Assembly (NCBI GenBank): GCA_025738555.1
Contig: JAOVFP010000004.1
Span: forward strand, 1,488,001-1,552,000
DNA: 64,000 nucleotides
Direction of reading: 5' to 3'
Source: Cyathus striatus
Lineage: Eukaryota > Basidiomycota > Agaricomycetes > Agaricales > Nidulariaceae
Positions within the stretch are counted from its first letter, which is position 1. Every line of letters starts with the position of its first letter. The notes beneath the pieces were generated by a model, which was given only the letters and a program-made list of their open reading frames with translations, was not told where the DNA came from and ran no database searches. The translations under genes and the position numbers were made by a program. Shown here in pieces: positions 40,768-54,637 of this stretch.

Positions 40768-42887
40768 ATGGCATTGTCAATCTACCACCTAGCACTTGCC
40801 ATTGTAGGCGTCTGCTTATTATGGTCCCGAAGACGCATAATCAGAGCTCCATACCCCCCCGGACCGCCAGCAGATCCCATCATAGGCCATCTCCGTGTTT
40901 TACCCTCGAGTAACCAGACAGTTGTATTTCGTGAAATGTCGAAGATATACGGTAATTCTGATGTTGTGCTGTAAAGGAACTAGCAATTAAATCTGCTTTA
41001 CTAGGTGACATTATGTACTTCCGCATTCCTGGAAGATCATATTTGGTCTTGAACTCGTTAAAAACTGCAACCGAACTCTTAGACCAACGAAGTGGTATCT
41101 ATAGTGACCGTATGAGGTTTACATTACTTGATATGTAAGTAATATGCATGGTTCCACCTGCAACACCGTGGCATGATAACTTAATATTTGTTTAGCATGG
41201 GATGGAGAGCAACACTAACCCTTTTACCCTACGGAAAACGTTTCCAAAAGCATAGACGTCTCCTGCAAGAATATCTTAACGAGAAGCAATGCTTATCATA
41301 TCAACCTTTACAAACCCAGCACGCTCACCACCTGCTGGCTCACCTTATAGACCACCCTGGAGATTGGATGAAACATATTGAAAGGTGGAATATTTCTTCA
41401 TGCTTCTGTTATTCTATTTTACATATACTGATCTAACTGTGATACAGATTTGCTGCGGCACTCATCGTTAAGATAGTATATGGGATGGAGCTTGCCGATA
41501 ATGACCCATACCTTGATATTACTGAAAAGGCGCTGATCTCAGCAACTTCTTGCGGGGCGGCAGGTGGCACGCCTATTGATTATATACCACTCCGTGGGTT
41601 TTGTTTCCAACCATGCTACGAACTAAAGATGACACGATATGTAGTCAGATACCTTCCCTCATGGTTTCCCGGTACATATTATGCTTTTAAAGCACGAAGC
41701 TTCCGCCCTGCTATCCGCAAAATGCATGAATATCCTTTTGAATTTGTCCAGCGTCAAATGGTTCCTTTGATTTATTTCTCATTTTGATTCCTTTTAAGCT
41801 TATGATTGTCGTAGAAAGAAGGAACGGCACAGCCATCTTTCCTATCATTCCATCTCGACCAACTTCATGGGGTAATCCCTGATGAGGAGCATGTGGAGGA
41901 TTTGCAAGGAAGTGCAGGTGCAATGTTTGCTGGTGGTGCAGATACGGTGGGTCTCTGAAAACATTGCATTTCTGAATCCTTTGCCAGTTTTGAGGCTGAA
42001 GAACCACATCTAGACAGCTTCTGCCATTTCGTTGTTTATCTTTGCCATGGTTTTATTTCCCGACGTTCAAGAAAAGGCCCAGCAAGAAATTGATGATGTG
42101 GTTGGTAAGGATAGGCTACCAGAGATGGGCGATCGGGCATCTCTGCCATACATTGATGCTGTACTGCACGAAGTGCTCAGGTTCGTGTTTAACTAATATT
42201 CGTTTGTATGTTGATGCATTACGTACAGATGGAATACTGTTATTCCAAGTGGTGTGTAGCATACTTCATATTCATGCAGCAATTTGTTTATACTGGATAT
42301 TAGGTATACCACACTGTTCCACGGAAGATGACATTTACAACGGAATGTATATTCCCAAGGGAACTGTAGTAATTGCAAACGCTTAGTATGTTATCCAAAT
42401 ATGTTCTCGAATGAGTTCATCATTGTCTTTAGTGCAATCTTGCGAGATGAAACAATATACAGTGACCCAGATTCTTTCAACCCGAGCAGATACCTCCCAA
42501 AGCCAGAAGGGAAAGCAGAGCCATATTCCACAAGCCACTTCGGGTTTGGGCGAAGGTAAGTGATATAGGTTGTCTAAGTTAGACCAGTCAGACATACATT
42601 CACAGAATATGTCCTGGACAGTATCTAGCAGATGCGAGTTTATATATTGTAATAGTCTCAATTTTAGCCACACTGAATATTGGCCGAGTAAAGGATGAGA
42701 ATGGGGCTGAAATAGTCCCGGAGCTAGAATTGATGACTGGTGTAACGAGGTATGGATTCTAGGACTCGCACATTCTGCATACTGAAGGTTTCGTAGCCAC
42801 CCTAAACCATTCCCCTGCACAATCAAACCTCGGGATAAGAAATCGGAGAGTATGATTAGGCAAGCTCAGTTATGGGATGATAATTAA
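40768..42887 (+). CDS. Cytochrome P450, array gene 1 (intact, 508 aa)
   Basis: Exons 40768-40951, 41005-41134, 41196-41384, 41448-41593, 41645-41760, 41815-41946, 42014-42180, 42229-42251, 42304-42385, 42433-42555, 42606-42749 and 42797-42887 sum to 509 codons including TAA. Membrane anchor 'MALSIYHLALAIVGVCLL',  proline hinge 'APYPPGPPADPIIGHLRV', I-helix 'AGGADTTAS', ExxR 'EVLRW', haem-binding 'FGFGRRICPG'. It shares exon plan and most motifs with the three genes at 48.8, 51.8 and 54.6 kb, so these arose by tandem duplication. It would be an ER-anchored monooxygenase working with a P450 reductase. The substrate is unknown. Confidence 0.92.
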
Positions 42888-43922
42888 GCAACAAATCACA
42901 GTATAAAGTCTTTTCGTTGTATAATCTTGCTATGCATCGCATTTGAGAAATTTCATATTAGCTCTCATGTCATGCAACGGATAGTGATCCTGCTCAACCT
43001 AGCCCTTCGTCGCTTTTGGGGCTAACTTATTATGCATACGTCTTCGAGATCTGCAAGTACCTTGAAAAATGCGCAGTGCTTATTTGGCGCGTATGAGTCT
43101 ACAACGTACACATGTAGTCAATGGTCATGGCTTGCCCAATGCCGCATGCAGGCGGGAAAATGCGGGTTTATCTCCGAATCGAAATCCTCGGCAGCTTCGG
43201 CTCACTCTCCTTTGTACTATTCCTCTCACGTTTCATTCTTAGATCGTCGACGAGTCCGCTACGCACTCGTTATTGTCATTGTGTTAATGCCCATGACAAA
43301 ATCAAATATAATCTAGCAGCAATGAATCACCTGAAGAATATCATGGGGTTGGACAGGCATGCGACCTACCCACTGTGATAATTGATTACGCTTCCGCATA
43401 CTTGAATGCTCTATGACCATTTCTAAAAATGACAGACTGCAATACCGGGTCTAACTGAGATGATTGAGCCGGATCATCGGATTCTCACTCACTCATCGTT
43501 TTCGTCGGGAGACCTTGCCGACGAAGTACCAACTTAGGGGAACGTTGAACGTACATCGCGGTGCCGGGGACAGCGTCTCACCATGAATGGCTATTTATTT
43601 CTTCAAGGGAACTCCAGAAGGTTACCCGGTACATACCACAAATTTCTACTCGGCTGAAAAAACTCATACCTGATCTGAAGTTCCTCGAATACCCACCACT
43701 CTTTTGGTGTGTGTGGTTCCGTTATTTTGTTACTGTAATGGTGTGTCGGTTTGCACAGCTCAGCATCCTTTTCGCATCCACATGTTCGCACGACGCCCGA
43801 GAGCCGATCCTGTTAGGCTCTCGCGGTCCTCTATTTTTGGTGTAAATTCCAAAAAACCGTCTGTTCTGTCTCATGAGCGGGGACAAACTGATCAGCAGCA
43901 GAAACATAAGTGAGGATTCGAG
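42888..43922. other. Spacer between P450 array gene 1 and the peroxidase
   Basis: Several frames of 60-94 codons, none with recognisable motifs. It contains the peroxidase promoter at its right end. Confidence 0.5.
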
Positions 43923-43929
43923 TATATAA
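43923..43929 (+). promoter_or_regulatory. TATA box of the peroxidase gene
   Basis: TATATAA in 'gagtatataaggg', 72 bp before the start codon at 44001. Confidence 0.6.
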
Positions 43930-44000
43930 GGGAGTGGGCGAGGACCTTCTACTGGCAGGACTCAGTCTTCCAATCCCACAAAACACCTAGCAAAGTCACA

Positions 44001-45375
<1,375 letters not shown>

Positions 45376-45951
45376 GTTATTTCGTTTAGATCATCATCAA
45401 TAGCTACAGTTTCTTTTGTATCTCTTTCTTTGGGCTTTCTCCCTCGCAATACAGTCTGTTTCGCCTAATACCTGGTCGTGTGTGAGTAAAAGTGATACGT
45501 GAAGATCAACACATACCAGTTCTAATTTACCAGATAAACCTCTGTTTTTCATGGACTAACGTAGGAATATGAATTTCGACAGTATTGCTCAGTCTCCCTT
45601 GTAACTTCAAAACCACCCTCTAGCAATAGCCTTTCACTATGAGACATGAACGGGAGTATTGGTTTACAAAGATATAGCGATGTTCGTATGAATTGTATCC
45701 GCTACCTCACAAAGGGCCCAAAAAGCTCGCTGAAGCCCAGGAGATAGGTGGTCTGAAGGCTGCTGGCCGAAGGAATGGAGCGTGTTGGTCGGATTTCGAG
45801 AGCATCGAGACGTATTGACGACAGACAGAGGCAGCGGAGAGTCGGAGTCGGACGACTTGAAGTTCGCGTTCGACTCCGTCGGAGTCCGAGCTTCGATTAC
45901 GTAGAGAATCACGTGACTCTATTTGAAGTCGCTTTCCACAGCTTGGGCGGC
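45376..45951. other. Peroxidase 3' flank and spacer
   Basis: Presumed 3' untranslated region followed by non-coding DNA. It includes a short 'tccgactc' palindromic patch around 45845-45900. Confidence 0.5.
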
Positions 45952-47377
45952 TAAGGCTCCAACTGTATAGTATACGAACTGTATATATACAGTTGCAACA
46001 GTATATGTATATGTATATCTTAGAAATATCCGAATATACAGTAAATATACATTATATAGATGTTATATACAGTTTTTTTTTTTTGATTCTGTGGCATGTT
46101 GGCAATACAGTAACTAAGCCAGAACATGATTACTGGTATGAAATGACACAAAATCCGACAATTAGTGTGCAGTCATTATATAAGATTATGCAACCATATG
46201 TATCCAACAATGTTACTGGCTTAGAAGTAGGGAAATAGTTTAGTGCAAAGGTATAACTAAATAGCCATTCAATGGCCAAGGACAACAAATATATTGATGA
46301 ACATAGGTGATTGAGAATGATATTCATGCACTGGACTGAGCAAATGTCAGCCTCAAGATACCCCACAATCCCCTTTGTCCTTCCTCTCTATGAGATGATG
46401 GATGAGCACATATGGAGCATTGAGAGGAATACACAGCTCCCTTCTCATTTCCAGATTGCTGCTTCAGTCACCCATGAAAAACTTGAGAAATATAGGTCAC
46501 AAGCTGTCATTAATCAGTACTACATAATTGGGACAAGTAAGTTATTTGATACACAGTTATGCCAACAGAAGCTTACCTCCCTTGGTCTAAAATTTCTCCA
46601 TCCAACTGTGTGTGCTAGTTGGTTCCGAAACACTGTTAAAAAAGATGCAAATGAGTCATCGTATCAGAAAGCACAGGAGGAAGCCATTGCAAAGGCAACA
46701 GCATTATTCTCCCATGTTACAGAAACATACTACCACAACTCACCTCAAAATCAACAAAGTACCTTCACAAACCACAAAGTCCATGCCTTGACATCCAGAA
46801 GCAGCTGGTTGTTGGATGCCTGTAAGATAGACAGTGGTGCTCCAGTGATGATGGACTTGAACACAGGCTGGAAAGATGAAGTGGAGTGGTATCTTCAATT
46901 TGAAGGGGGCATTGCAGATGATCTGAACAATCCTCTCTCATGGTGGAAGGTGTGTAAATATTACTATATTCTCTGAAAGTGAATGCCAATCAGCATGCAT
47001 ACAGAAACAGTGCAGTTCATTTCCTACCATTGCTAGGATGGCACGAGGCTTCTTAGCAATTTCAGCTACCAGTGTATCTGTGGAATGAGTTTTCTCGAAG
47101 TCACATCATATTTGTTCAGATCTGTGTAGTTCATTGAAAGCTGAGACTGTATGGAAAGCTCTCCTGATGAAGGTTTGGATTCGAGCTGGGCTTTTTGATG
47201 TCAATCCACCTATGGTTCCACAAAAAAAGCACAGAGTTTAGCAGAGATAATGTATCACATGACACAACCCTTTACAATAACTATATACTACATATAAATA
47301 GTATAATAGTGTGTAACAACTGTAACTGTATATTTATGCACTGCAGAGTATACATATACTATACAGTTGGAGCCTTA
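45952..47377. mobile_element. hAT-like DNA transposon remnant (1.43 kb)
   Basis: The left end TAAGGCTCCAACTGTATAG and the right end, inverted, carry the same roughly 23-bp sequence continuing into AT-rich, ACTGTATA-type subterminal repeats. The interior encodes a degenerate hAT transposase. An exact 8-bp duplication is not visible at the ends, so one terminus may be slightly eroded. The element lies between the peroxidase and the P450 pseudogene. Confidence 0.75.
46311..47241 (+). pseudogene. hAT transposase, C-terminal part (dead)
   Basis: A frame from 46311 contains 'YPTIPFVLPLYEMMDEHI', 'KEEAIAK'-like helices and 'GIADDLNNPLSWWK'. After a frame break at about 46950 the hAT dimerisation domain follows: 'ARMARGFLAISATSVSVE', a TGA where the family has Arg, then 'VFSKSHHICSDLCSSLKAE' and 'ALLMKVWIRAGLF'. 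These C-terminal motifs are diagnostic for hAT transposases. The N-terminal zinc finger and most of the catalytic region are missing or too diverged. The TGA looks like a CGA to TGA change, as in the other dead elements of the window. Confidence 0.75.
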
Positions 47378-48768
47378 CAAGTTGAGCCTGTTCCCAGCTT
47401 TCACTCCTGGCACATGGATATATTGCGGTGCTGCAAAATTGATTGCAAAATGATCTGCAAAGTGTTTTCATTTTGACACATGCAAAATGGGGTGAAAATA
47501 CATTTCCTTAAAAAGCAATTTTATCTATATAAGGAAAGCATTTTACTTACAATTAGCCCTTCTCAAAACTTAAACACCTTGCAACCAATTTTGCATCAGA
47601 TTTTGCAGTACACAATAAAGCATCAGGTCAGGAGTGTTTCTCCCTACTGCAACCATAAACAAGCACAGCCGCTCCAGCAAATTCAGCCCCTTTATGGTCA
47701 TAATCAATCTAATATTATGCAAAAGTTCAGATAATTATGGGGTGATTCTCAAAGTTGGGGAGCTGCCTGTGCAGTGCGGACTAACAAACTTTGAATGAAC
47801 TAGTACTTATAAGTAAGTGTATGAAGTGTTCTAAGTGTTTCAAGGACTGACAAATGGTGATAATGAGAACATAGGAATAGTCAAGGTGAGAAACGTCACA
47901 CACATTTGACAAACTTTTGATTCCATGAGGCATACAGTATACAGCCATCAAATGTGACAGAAAAAACATGATGTCATCATAACTCTTTGTTCCCTCCTCC
48001 AATTTTTACAAATGATGTATAGGCAGATAGCATAGTACTTCATTAACTCTACTGTAAAATATTTAATGCATTGGATGAAGGGAAGTTGGTCAAATATACA
48101 AAATGGTGGATGGGAATGGATTTTGATCGGTACCACATGGCATGACAGTCAATTATTTATTACAAAACTATTCAAAATTAGTAGTGCCGAAGTCCCGGAT
48201 CAGTTTATAAATAAAGTTTTGATGTCTTGCAAGACAGTGAATATCACAGAATCTGTAATTCTATAAAGATATGACACACACAGCTCGATAAGAATAATAG
48301 AAAATGTAGATTAGTGCTTTTCCTCAACAACTATATACTATAAGAGTGATTATTCCAGATTCTTCACAACAATACAAGCCACAGAATTTTTGAAATTCAC
48401 TAAATTATCCAAACTCCCCATTTTGTTTTGTATATAATTCTTTGGAATGTAAATATTTTGAATAGCTACTTCCTGTAACATTTTAATAGTATGCTATTCC
48501 TTGTGATTCAAAAAGAATTGGTGTAATTGGTGTAGATTTAGGATCAGGATAAGCAAAATGAGAAAAGTTGTCACGCGAAGCGACAGTGTCACGTTTGATG
48601 GTTGTATACTGTATACTAATTAAAGACATTCTTTAAATACGGGCTTCTTTGCGTATTTTTCGCTTTCTATCCGTTTTCGTCTGTTTGAATGCTCACATAA
48701 AAGTAGGGGAAAGGGATATTGCTTGCATATAGGAGAAGACCACCAGTACGTAAATGTCTCTTATAATT
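47378..48768. other. Spacer, AT-rich, no gene supported
   Basis: Short frames only. The stretch around 47430-47600 is rich in 'attttgca'-type repeats resembling MITE interiors, but I could not identify ends. It precedes the P450 pseudogene. Confidence 0.4.
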
Positions 48769-50840
48769 ATGTTGTTGTCAATTTACCTACCACCTTGCAC
48801 TTGTTATCGCAGGTTTTGGCTTGATAATTAAATATGGTCTCGAAGACGCAAACCAAAGCTCCTTATCCACCCGGTCGGCCTGCTGAGCCCATCATCGGTC
48901 ATATACGTGTCTTACCTATAAGCAATCAAGAAGTCGTATTCCATGAAATGTCGAAGGCATACGGTATGTCCAGCGTTCAATCGTCTAGGAATCGATTTCA
49001 ATCAACTTAAGGTGACATTATGTACTTCCATATTCCGGAGAGATCGTTTTTGGTCTTAAATTTGCAAAAGACCGCAACTGAACTGCTGGACCAACGAAGT
49101 GGGATTCATAGCGATCGGATGAGGCTTGCGATATACGAGATGTAAGCACTCTTTCCTATCAAATTGTAAACGTATGGTAATTTTGTGCAGAATAGGATAG
49201 AAAGCAGCCGTCACGATTTTGCCTTACGGAAAACGTTTTAAAAAGCATAAACGCCTTCTGCAAGAATATCTCAACGAGAAGCAATGTATAAGATATCAAG
49301 CCCTACAGGCTCAATGCACACACCGCTTGCTAGTTCGCCCTATTGATAATCCAGACAAATGGATGAAGTATGTTGAAAGGTCTCTGTGCCATTATTGTAT
49401 GTCTAACATTTATTTCTTATCAATGTACAGATTTCAGCAGAAACCATCGCTAAGATAGCCTATGGAGTGGATATTGTTGATAATGACCCATATCTGGTTA
49501 TTTCTGAGAAAGCGCTGAACACGCTAACTTCTTGTGGGGTAGTAGGAGGCATGCCTATTGACTTCCTACCATTTCTTACGCTCTGTTTCCTACCCAACAT
49601 GCCAGTAGCGAACTAATGATTGTGTGGTAATTAGATATCTTGCATCTTGGTTTCCCGGTACATACTATGCATTCAAAGCAAGAAGCCTTCGCCCTGTTAT
49701 CCAAAGAATGTATGACTATCCATCGAAGTTGTTAAACGTCAAATGATTTTTTTTCTTTCCCTTTATTTTGATTCATTTCCAACTTTTGATAATCGTAGAG
49801 GGAAGGAAAGGCACATCCATATTACCTCTCACATCATCTGCACCAACTTCATGGGAAAACTCCTGACGAGGAGCACATGAAAGATTTACAAGGAAGTGCG
49901 AGGATAATTTTCGTTGGGGGAGCAGATACGCTATGTTATTGAAATTGTTGAAATTGTTGAAGATCATAACGCAATATAGGCAGCTTCCACTCTCTCATTC
50001 TTTATCCTCACTATGGTTTTGTTTCCTGAATTTCAGAGGAGGGCTTAGTAGGAAATTGATAAAGTGGTTGGTAAGGATAGGCTTCCGGATTTGAATTATA
50101 GGGCTTCTCTCCTATACGTTAACGCGGTAATGCATGAAGTGCTCAGGTGAGTTGTATCTCATTTGCTTTATTACTCGTTTGTGAATTGACAAATACTTTA
50201 GATGGAATACGGTGGCTCCAACTGGTTATTTATGTAGTCTTTATTTACGATATAGGTGACAGATGCTCGGTTCTATGTCTACCACATCGTTCCATTTAAG
50301 ACGACATTAACAGCGGAATGTTTATCCCAAAGGGAACCGTGGTAGTTGCAAATATTTTGTATGTTCCAACGTACATCGATGTTCTCGAATGAATGTCATC
50401 GTTACACTAGCTCAGTCTTACGAGACGAAAACTTCGTTTACACTGACCCGGATACTATCAACCCCGATCGATACTTCCCCAAGCCAGAAGGAAACGCAGA
50501 GCCATATCCCACAAGCCAGTTCGGGTTCGGGCGCAGGTAAAGGATATACCGTAAAATATAAATAAAACACTCGCTGATACACACAAAGTGTGTCCCGGAT
50601 GACATTTGGCAGATCCAACTTTATTCATCGTGAGAGAATGGGATGGAAATCGTGCCGAACCTGGAAGTGATCACTGGTGTAACGAGGTATGTATAATTTA
50701 TGATAGTTCACGTTCGTGTTCGTTCTCGGTATTAAAAAAGTTTCAGTCATCCGAAACCGTTCCCTTGCACGATTAAACCGAGGAGTTAAATGACGAAGAG
50801 AATGATTCGACAGGCGCAGTTATGGGATGATTGTTGTTGA
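48769..50840 (+). pseudogene. Cytochrome P450, array gene 2 (dead)
   Basis: Same exon plan as its neighbours. Recognisable pieces are 'LLDQRSGIHSDRMRL', 'LPYGKRFKKHKRLLQEYLNE', 'ISEKALNTLTSCG', 'PNLEVITGVT' and a final block 'MIRQAQLWDD'. Lesions are small insertions that shift the frame within the first 30 codons (48785-48835), a TAG for Trp at about 49198, consecutive TAG codons in the 'KAQQEID' region (about 50047), loss of exon parts near the K-helix, and a gutted haem-loop to C-terminal exon (50590-50650). Clearly non-functional, probably for some time. Confidence 0.88.
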
Positions 50841-51783
50841 ACTTTGAGTATTGAATGTTCGCATTGGAGTCTCTTTCTTGTGGCAATTAACATGTGTGAT
50901 ACGTGAAAAATTGTATAATGTATCGGAAGTGGATTTTTTTTGAGGTTGGATTGCTGCATGCATGAACTTGAATCACCATGGACAGTTGACAGTGTACCAA
51001 CACGGCGAACAGCCTTGTACCAGTGGAAGTCTGTATCGCGCAGCGCTCCTAAGGATTTTAGCTAATCAGGTACCAGTAACCGGTTGATAAATTCCCACCG
51101 GCTAACGCCGAGGGTTGGGGATCGGGGATTACATAACTCAAAAGCTGGTCGGACCCGGTCGACGATAGCTCTCTCCTGAGTCTCTTCCAGTCTCTTCCAC
51201 TTTCAGCGAACGATATCACGTTCCACATCCACCTCCTCAGCAACCTCACACCTACATTCCTCTTCTGATTATTTTCAGTGGCAGTCCATATTTATGGAAC
51301 GCTTAACGCCGGTACGCCGGTACCTGGCCACTCTTCCGAGAATCATTCTCCTTGAGATAATCAACATGAATTGAATTCTTGTCAGCTTTGACGGTCATGA
51401 GAGCGCGGGGCAAGGTTGTAGACTGGTTGTGCGCACCTGGTTATAAGAGCCATCGGGACGGGAAGAAAGGGAAGCGCGCAGGGTGAGTGGAGAGGTTGCG
51501 GAAAAAGATTCTATTTTAGTCTAATTATCGACGTTATACCGCCGTCACTGAAGGTCTATATGAAATCAACCCAATTCAGGTCGTTGTAAATTTGGCTCTG
51601 GATGTGACTTTGCTTTGATCTGGGATTGCTCAAGTCTCCAGACGAAGACTATCACACGCCTTTGACACAGTCTATGCCTTCCATGAGGATTCTAAGGGTG
51701 CAATTTACACGCCCTGCCGTCATATAGGGCTTCTCGAACGACTGGTTCTCATCCAAATGGTGGTTTGCTGAGTATTGATAACA
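50841..51783. other. Spacer between P450 array genes 2 and 3
   Basis: No gene. Contains 'gtcatgagagcgcggggc' at about 51397, which recurs in similar form at 57637, and 'actatcacacgcctttgac' at 51646, which recurs at 39938. These are shared upstream relics of the duplicated array. Confidence 0.5.
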
Positions 51784-51790
51784 TATAAAA
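51784..51790 (+). promoter_or_regulatory. TATA box of P450 array gene 3
   Basis: TATAAAA in 'acatataaaagg', 37 bp before the start codon at 51827, at the spacing seen for array gene 1. Confidence 0.6.
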
Positions 51791-51826
51791 GGAAAATGTA
51801 AACGACATTCGAACCCCGCTATAATT

Positions 51827-53941
51827 ATGGCATGGTCTATCTACTATCTTGCGCTTGCCATTGCAGGAGTCTGCTTGCTATGGTCCCAAAGCCGCAAAAT
51901 CAGAGCTCCTTATCCCCCTGGTCCGCCAGCAGAGCCCGTCATAGGTCATCTCCGCGTCTTACCTGCAAGCAACCAGGAAGCTGTATTTCGTGAAATGTCG
52001 AAGATATACGGTAATTCTAGCACTGCTCCGTAAAGTAACTTATTATAATCCACCAATTTAGGTGACATTTTGTTCTTTCGCATTCCCGGGAGATCATATT
52101 TGGTCTTAAACTCGCTGAAGACTGCCACCGAACTCCTAGACCAGCGAAGTGGAATTTATAGTGATCGCATGAGGTTTGTGTTATACGAGAAGTAAGCACG
52201 GGCATTATACCAAACTGGAAAAGTTCACCAATACTTGCTTAGATTGTGGATCGCAACACTTGTACTCTTACCCTACGGAAAGCGTTTCCAAAAGCATAGA
52301 AAACTCCTGCATGATTTTCTTCATGAGAAGCAATGTGTATCTTATCAACCTCTGCAAACGCAATACGCTCGCCGCTTGTTGGTAAACCTTATTGACACCC
52401 CAGACAATTGGATGAAACATCTTGAAAGGTATAATGTGCTATCGTAATCCTACAACAAATATTTGCTGATTGATATTGAAACAGATTTACCGCATCAATC
52501 ATCGTTAAAATAACGTATGGAATGGATATGTCTGAGAATGACCCATACCTCGAGATCTCTGAAAAGGCCCTGTCCTCTCTAACTGCTTGCGGAGCTGTGG
52601 GAAGCACGCCTGTTGACTTCTTACCATTCCGTACGTTCCATTTTCGTCTCTAAACCTTCAGGATGTAGATTAATAATAAAACAATAGTTAGATACCTTCC
52701 CTCTTGGTTCCCCGGTACATACTACGCTTTCAAAGCACGGAGTTATCACGCTTCTGTTCGAGAGATGCATGAATATCCCTTCGAAGTAGTGAAACGTCAA
52801 ATGGTTCATCGAGTTTATAGCTCCTTTCTGGTTTCTTCGAAGCTTACATTTATCGATAGAAAGAAGGAACGGCACAACCATCTTATCTTTCATATCACCT
52901 AGACCAGCTTCAAGGGGAAACTCCTGACGGAGAGCATGTTGAGGATTTACAAGGAAGTGCGGGGGTTATGTTCGCTGGAGGTGCAGATACGGTAATGTAG
53001 CTGCACTTGTTGATTTCGTTGAAGCTCATATATGCAATATAGACAGCTTCCGCTGTTTCTTTCTTTATCCTTGCCATGGTTTTATTTCCAGACGTGCAGA
53101 AGAAGGCTCAGCAGGAAATCGATAAGCTCACTAATAAAACTAGGCTCCCGGAAATTAATGATCGAGCTTCCCTCCCATACGTTGATGCTGTGATACATGA
53201 AGTGCTCAGGTTTGTGTATATCAGTTTTAACAATCGTTCCAATGTTAATTTATTAATTGTTCAAGATGGAATACCGTGATTCCTTCTGGTGTGTAGCTTA
53301 CTTCACATTAGTGGTGTAGGTCATTTATGTTGATTGTTAGGTATACCACATCGTTCCATCGAAGACGACATTTACAATGGAATGTTTATTCCAAAGGGGA
53401 CCGTAGTAATTGCAAATGCTTAGTATGCTGTTGGTTATTTCGACGTTCGCAAATAAAGCTCACCGCTGTTCTTTAGTGCAATCCTACGAGATGAAATGAT
53501 ATACACCGACCCAGACTCTTTCAAACCAAGTCGATACCTTCCAAAGCCAGAAGGAAATGGAGAGCCATATCCCATAGGTCAGTTTGGCTTCGGTCGCAGG
53601 TAAGTCATGTAGCAGCTGAACGAAATTAAAACACATTGTCAACATTACACAGAATATGCCCGGGACAATATCTAGCAAATGCGAGTTTATTTATCGTAAT
53701 GGCCTCAATTTTAGCTACACTGGACATCGGTCGGGGGAAAGATGACTATGGAAGAGAAATTGTGCCTGAAGTTGAATTGATGACTGGCGTAACAAGGTAT
53801 GGACTGTCGAGTTCAATGCAAGTTCGTTGTTAATATTCAAAATTTCCCAGCCACCCTAAACCGTTCCGTTGCACAATTAAACCTCGGGATAAGCCATCGG
53901 AGAGTATGATTAGACAAGCACAGCTATGGGACGACAGTTGA
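51827..53941 (+). CDS. Cytochrome P450, array gene 3 (intact)
   Basis: Twelve exons with the positions and phases of array gene 1. Start 'MAWSIYYLALAIAGVCLLW', hinge 'APYPPGPPAEPVIGHLRV', I-helix 'AGGADTTAS', ExxR 'EVLRW', haem loop 'FGFGRRICPG', end 'MIRQAQLWDDS' and TGA at 53939-53941. All splice joints that I checked are GT-AG and in frame. Differences from array gene 1 lie mostly in substrate-recognition stretches, for example 'LWIATLVLLPYGKRF' and 'RSYHASVREMHEYPF', so the two may have different substrates. ER-bound monooxygenase, substrate unknown. Confidence 0.9.
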
Positions 53942-54597
53942 GCAAAGCATTTAAGATTTTCCACAGTATGTATTTAACCATTAATCATTTTTGATTTGAA
54001 CTTTGTTCAATACTATGTCAAATTTCAACATTTGACTCAGTCTCCTACCCAGACCTCGTGGTCCGGTCTATGGGAATCTATTCCTCTGGAATACCTAAAT
54101 GATCCGATAACATTTTTAAATCGTTCTTAATTCTCACTAACTTCAGTTAGTTGGGTTATAGGACTCGGGCTCAGTAGAAATTCCTGATTGTTTGCTCCTG
54201 TTATTTGTTTTGGCTTTTTGGCTTTTTCTTTGTTAATCGTTTTTGGGTTATGGTATGCAAACAGTAAATGTGTCGTATAGCTATATTTCGCATTGTACTT
54301 AGGCCGTTTATTGAGTGCTCTACCTCCCGACTCTTTCTTACCCATCATGTGCAAGTCAAATCCTTCCTCTGGTTGTTTCACGCAATAAAATCTATGTAGT
54401 GGTCTAGGATTGAAGCATTTTCGATTTAATGGAGGGGAGGGGACAGATTGGTAAGGTAAGAATTGTCGCACGATTTTGACACACGTGGCATTCCATGAGG
54501 CTTTGAGAATTATTTATGTACATGCCACTGCCGTACATCGGGCTTCTCACATGATAGCTTCTCACTCGATCGAGAGGGGCGATGGGAACTGCTAACA
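53942..54597. other. Spacer between P450 array genes 3 and 4
   Basis: A 114-codon reverse frame (54127-54471) is present but has no recognisable features. I regard it as non-coding. Confidence 0.45.
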
Positions 54598-54603
54598 TAT
54601 AAG
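54598..54603 (+). promoter_or_regulatory. TATA-like box of P450 array gene 4
   Basis: TATAAG in 'aacatataagacg', about 35 bp before the start codon at 54638. Confidence 0.5.
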
Positions 54604-54637
54604 ACGAAGACAAATAAAAGCGCATGTCTCTATAATT

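Noticed and set aside
47400..47600. Possible second copy of the 12421-12710 MITE
   Set aside because: Similar 'ttttgca' runs but no GCTGGCA inverted ends; AT-rich similarity only.
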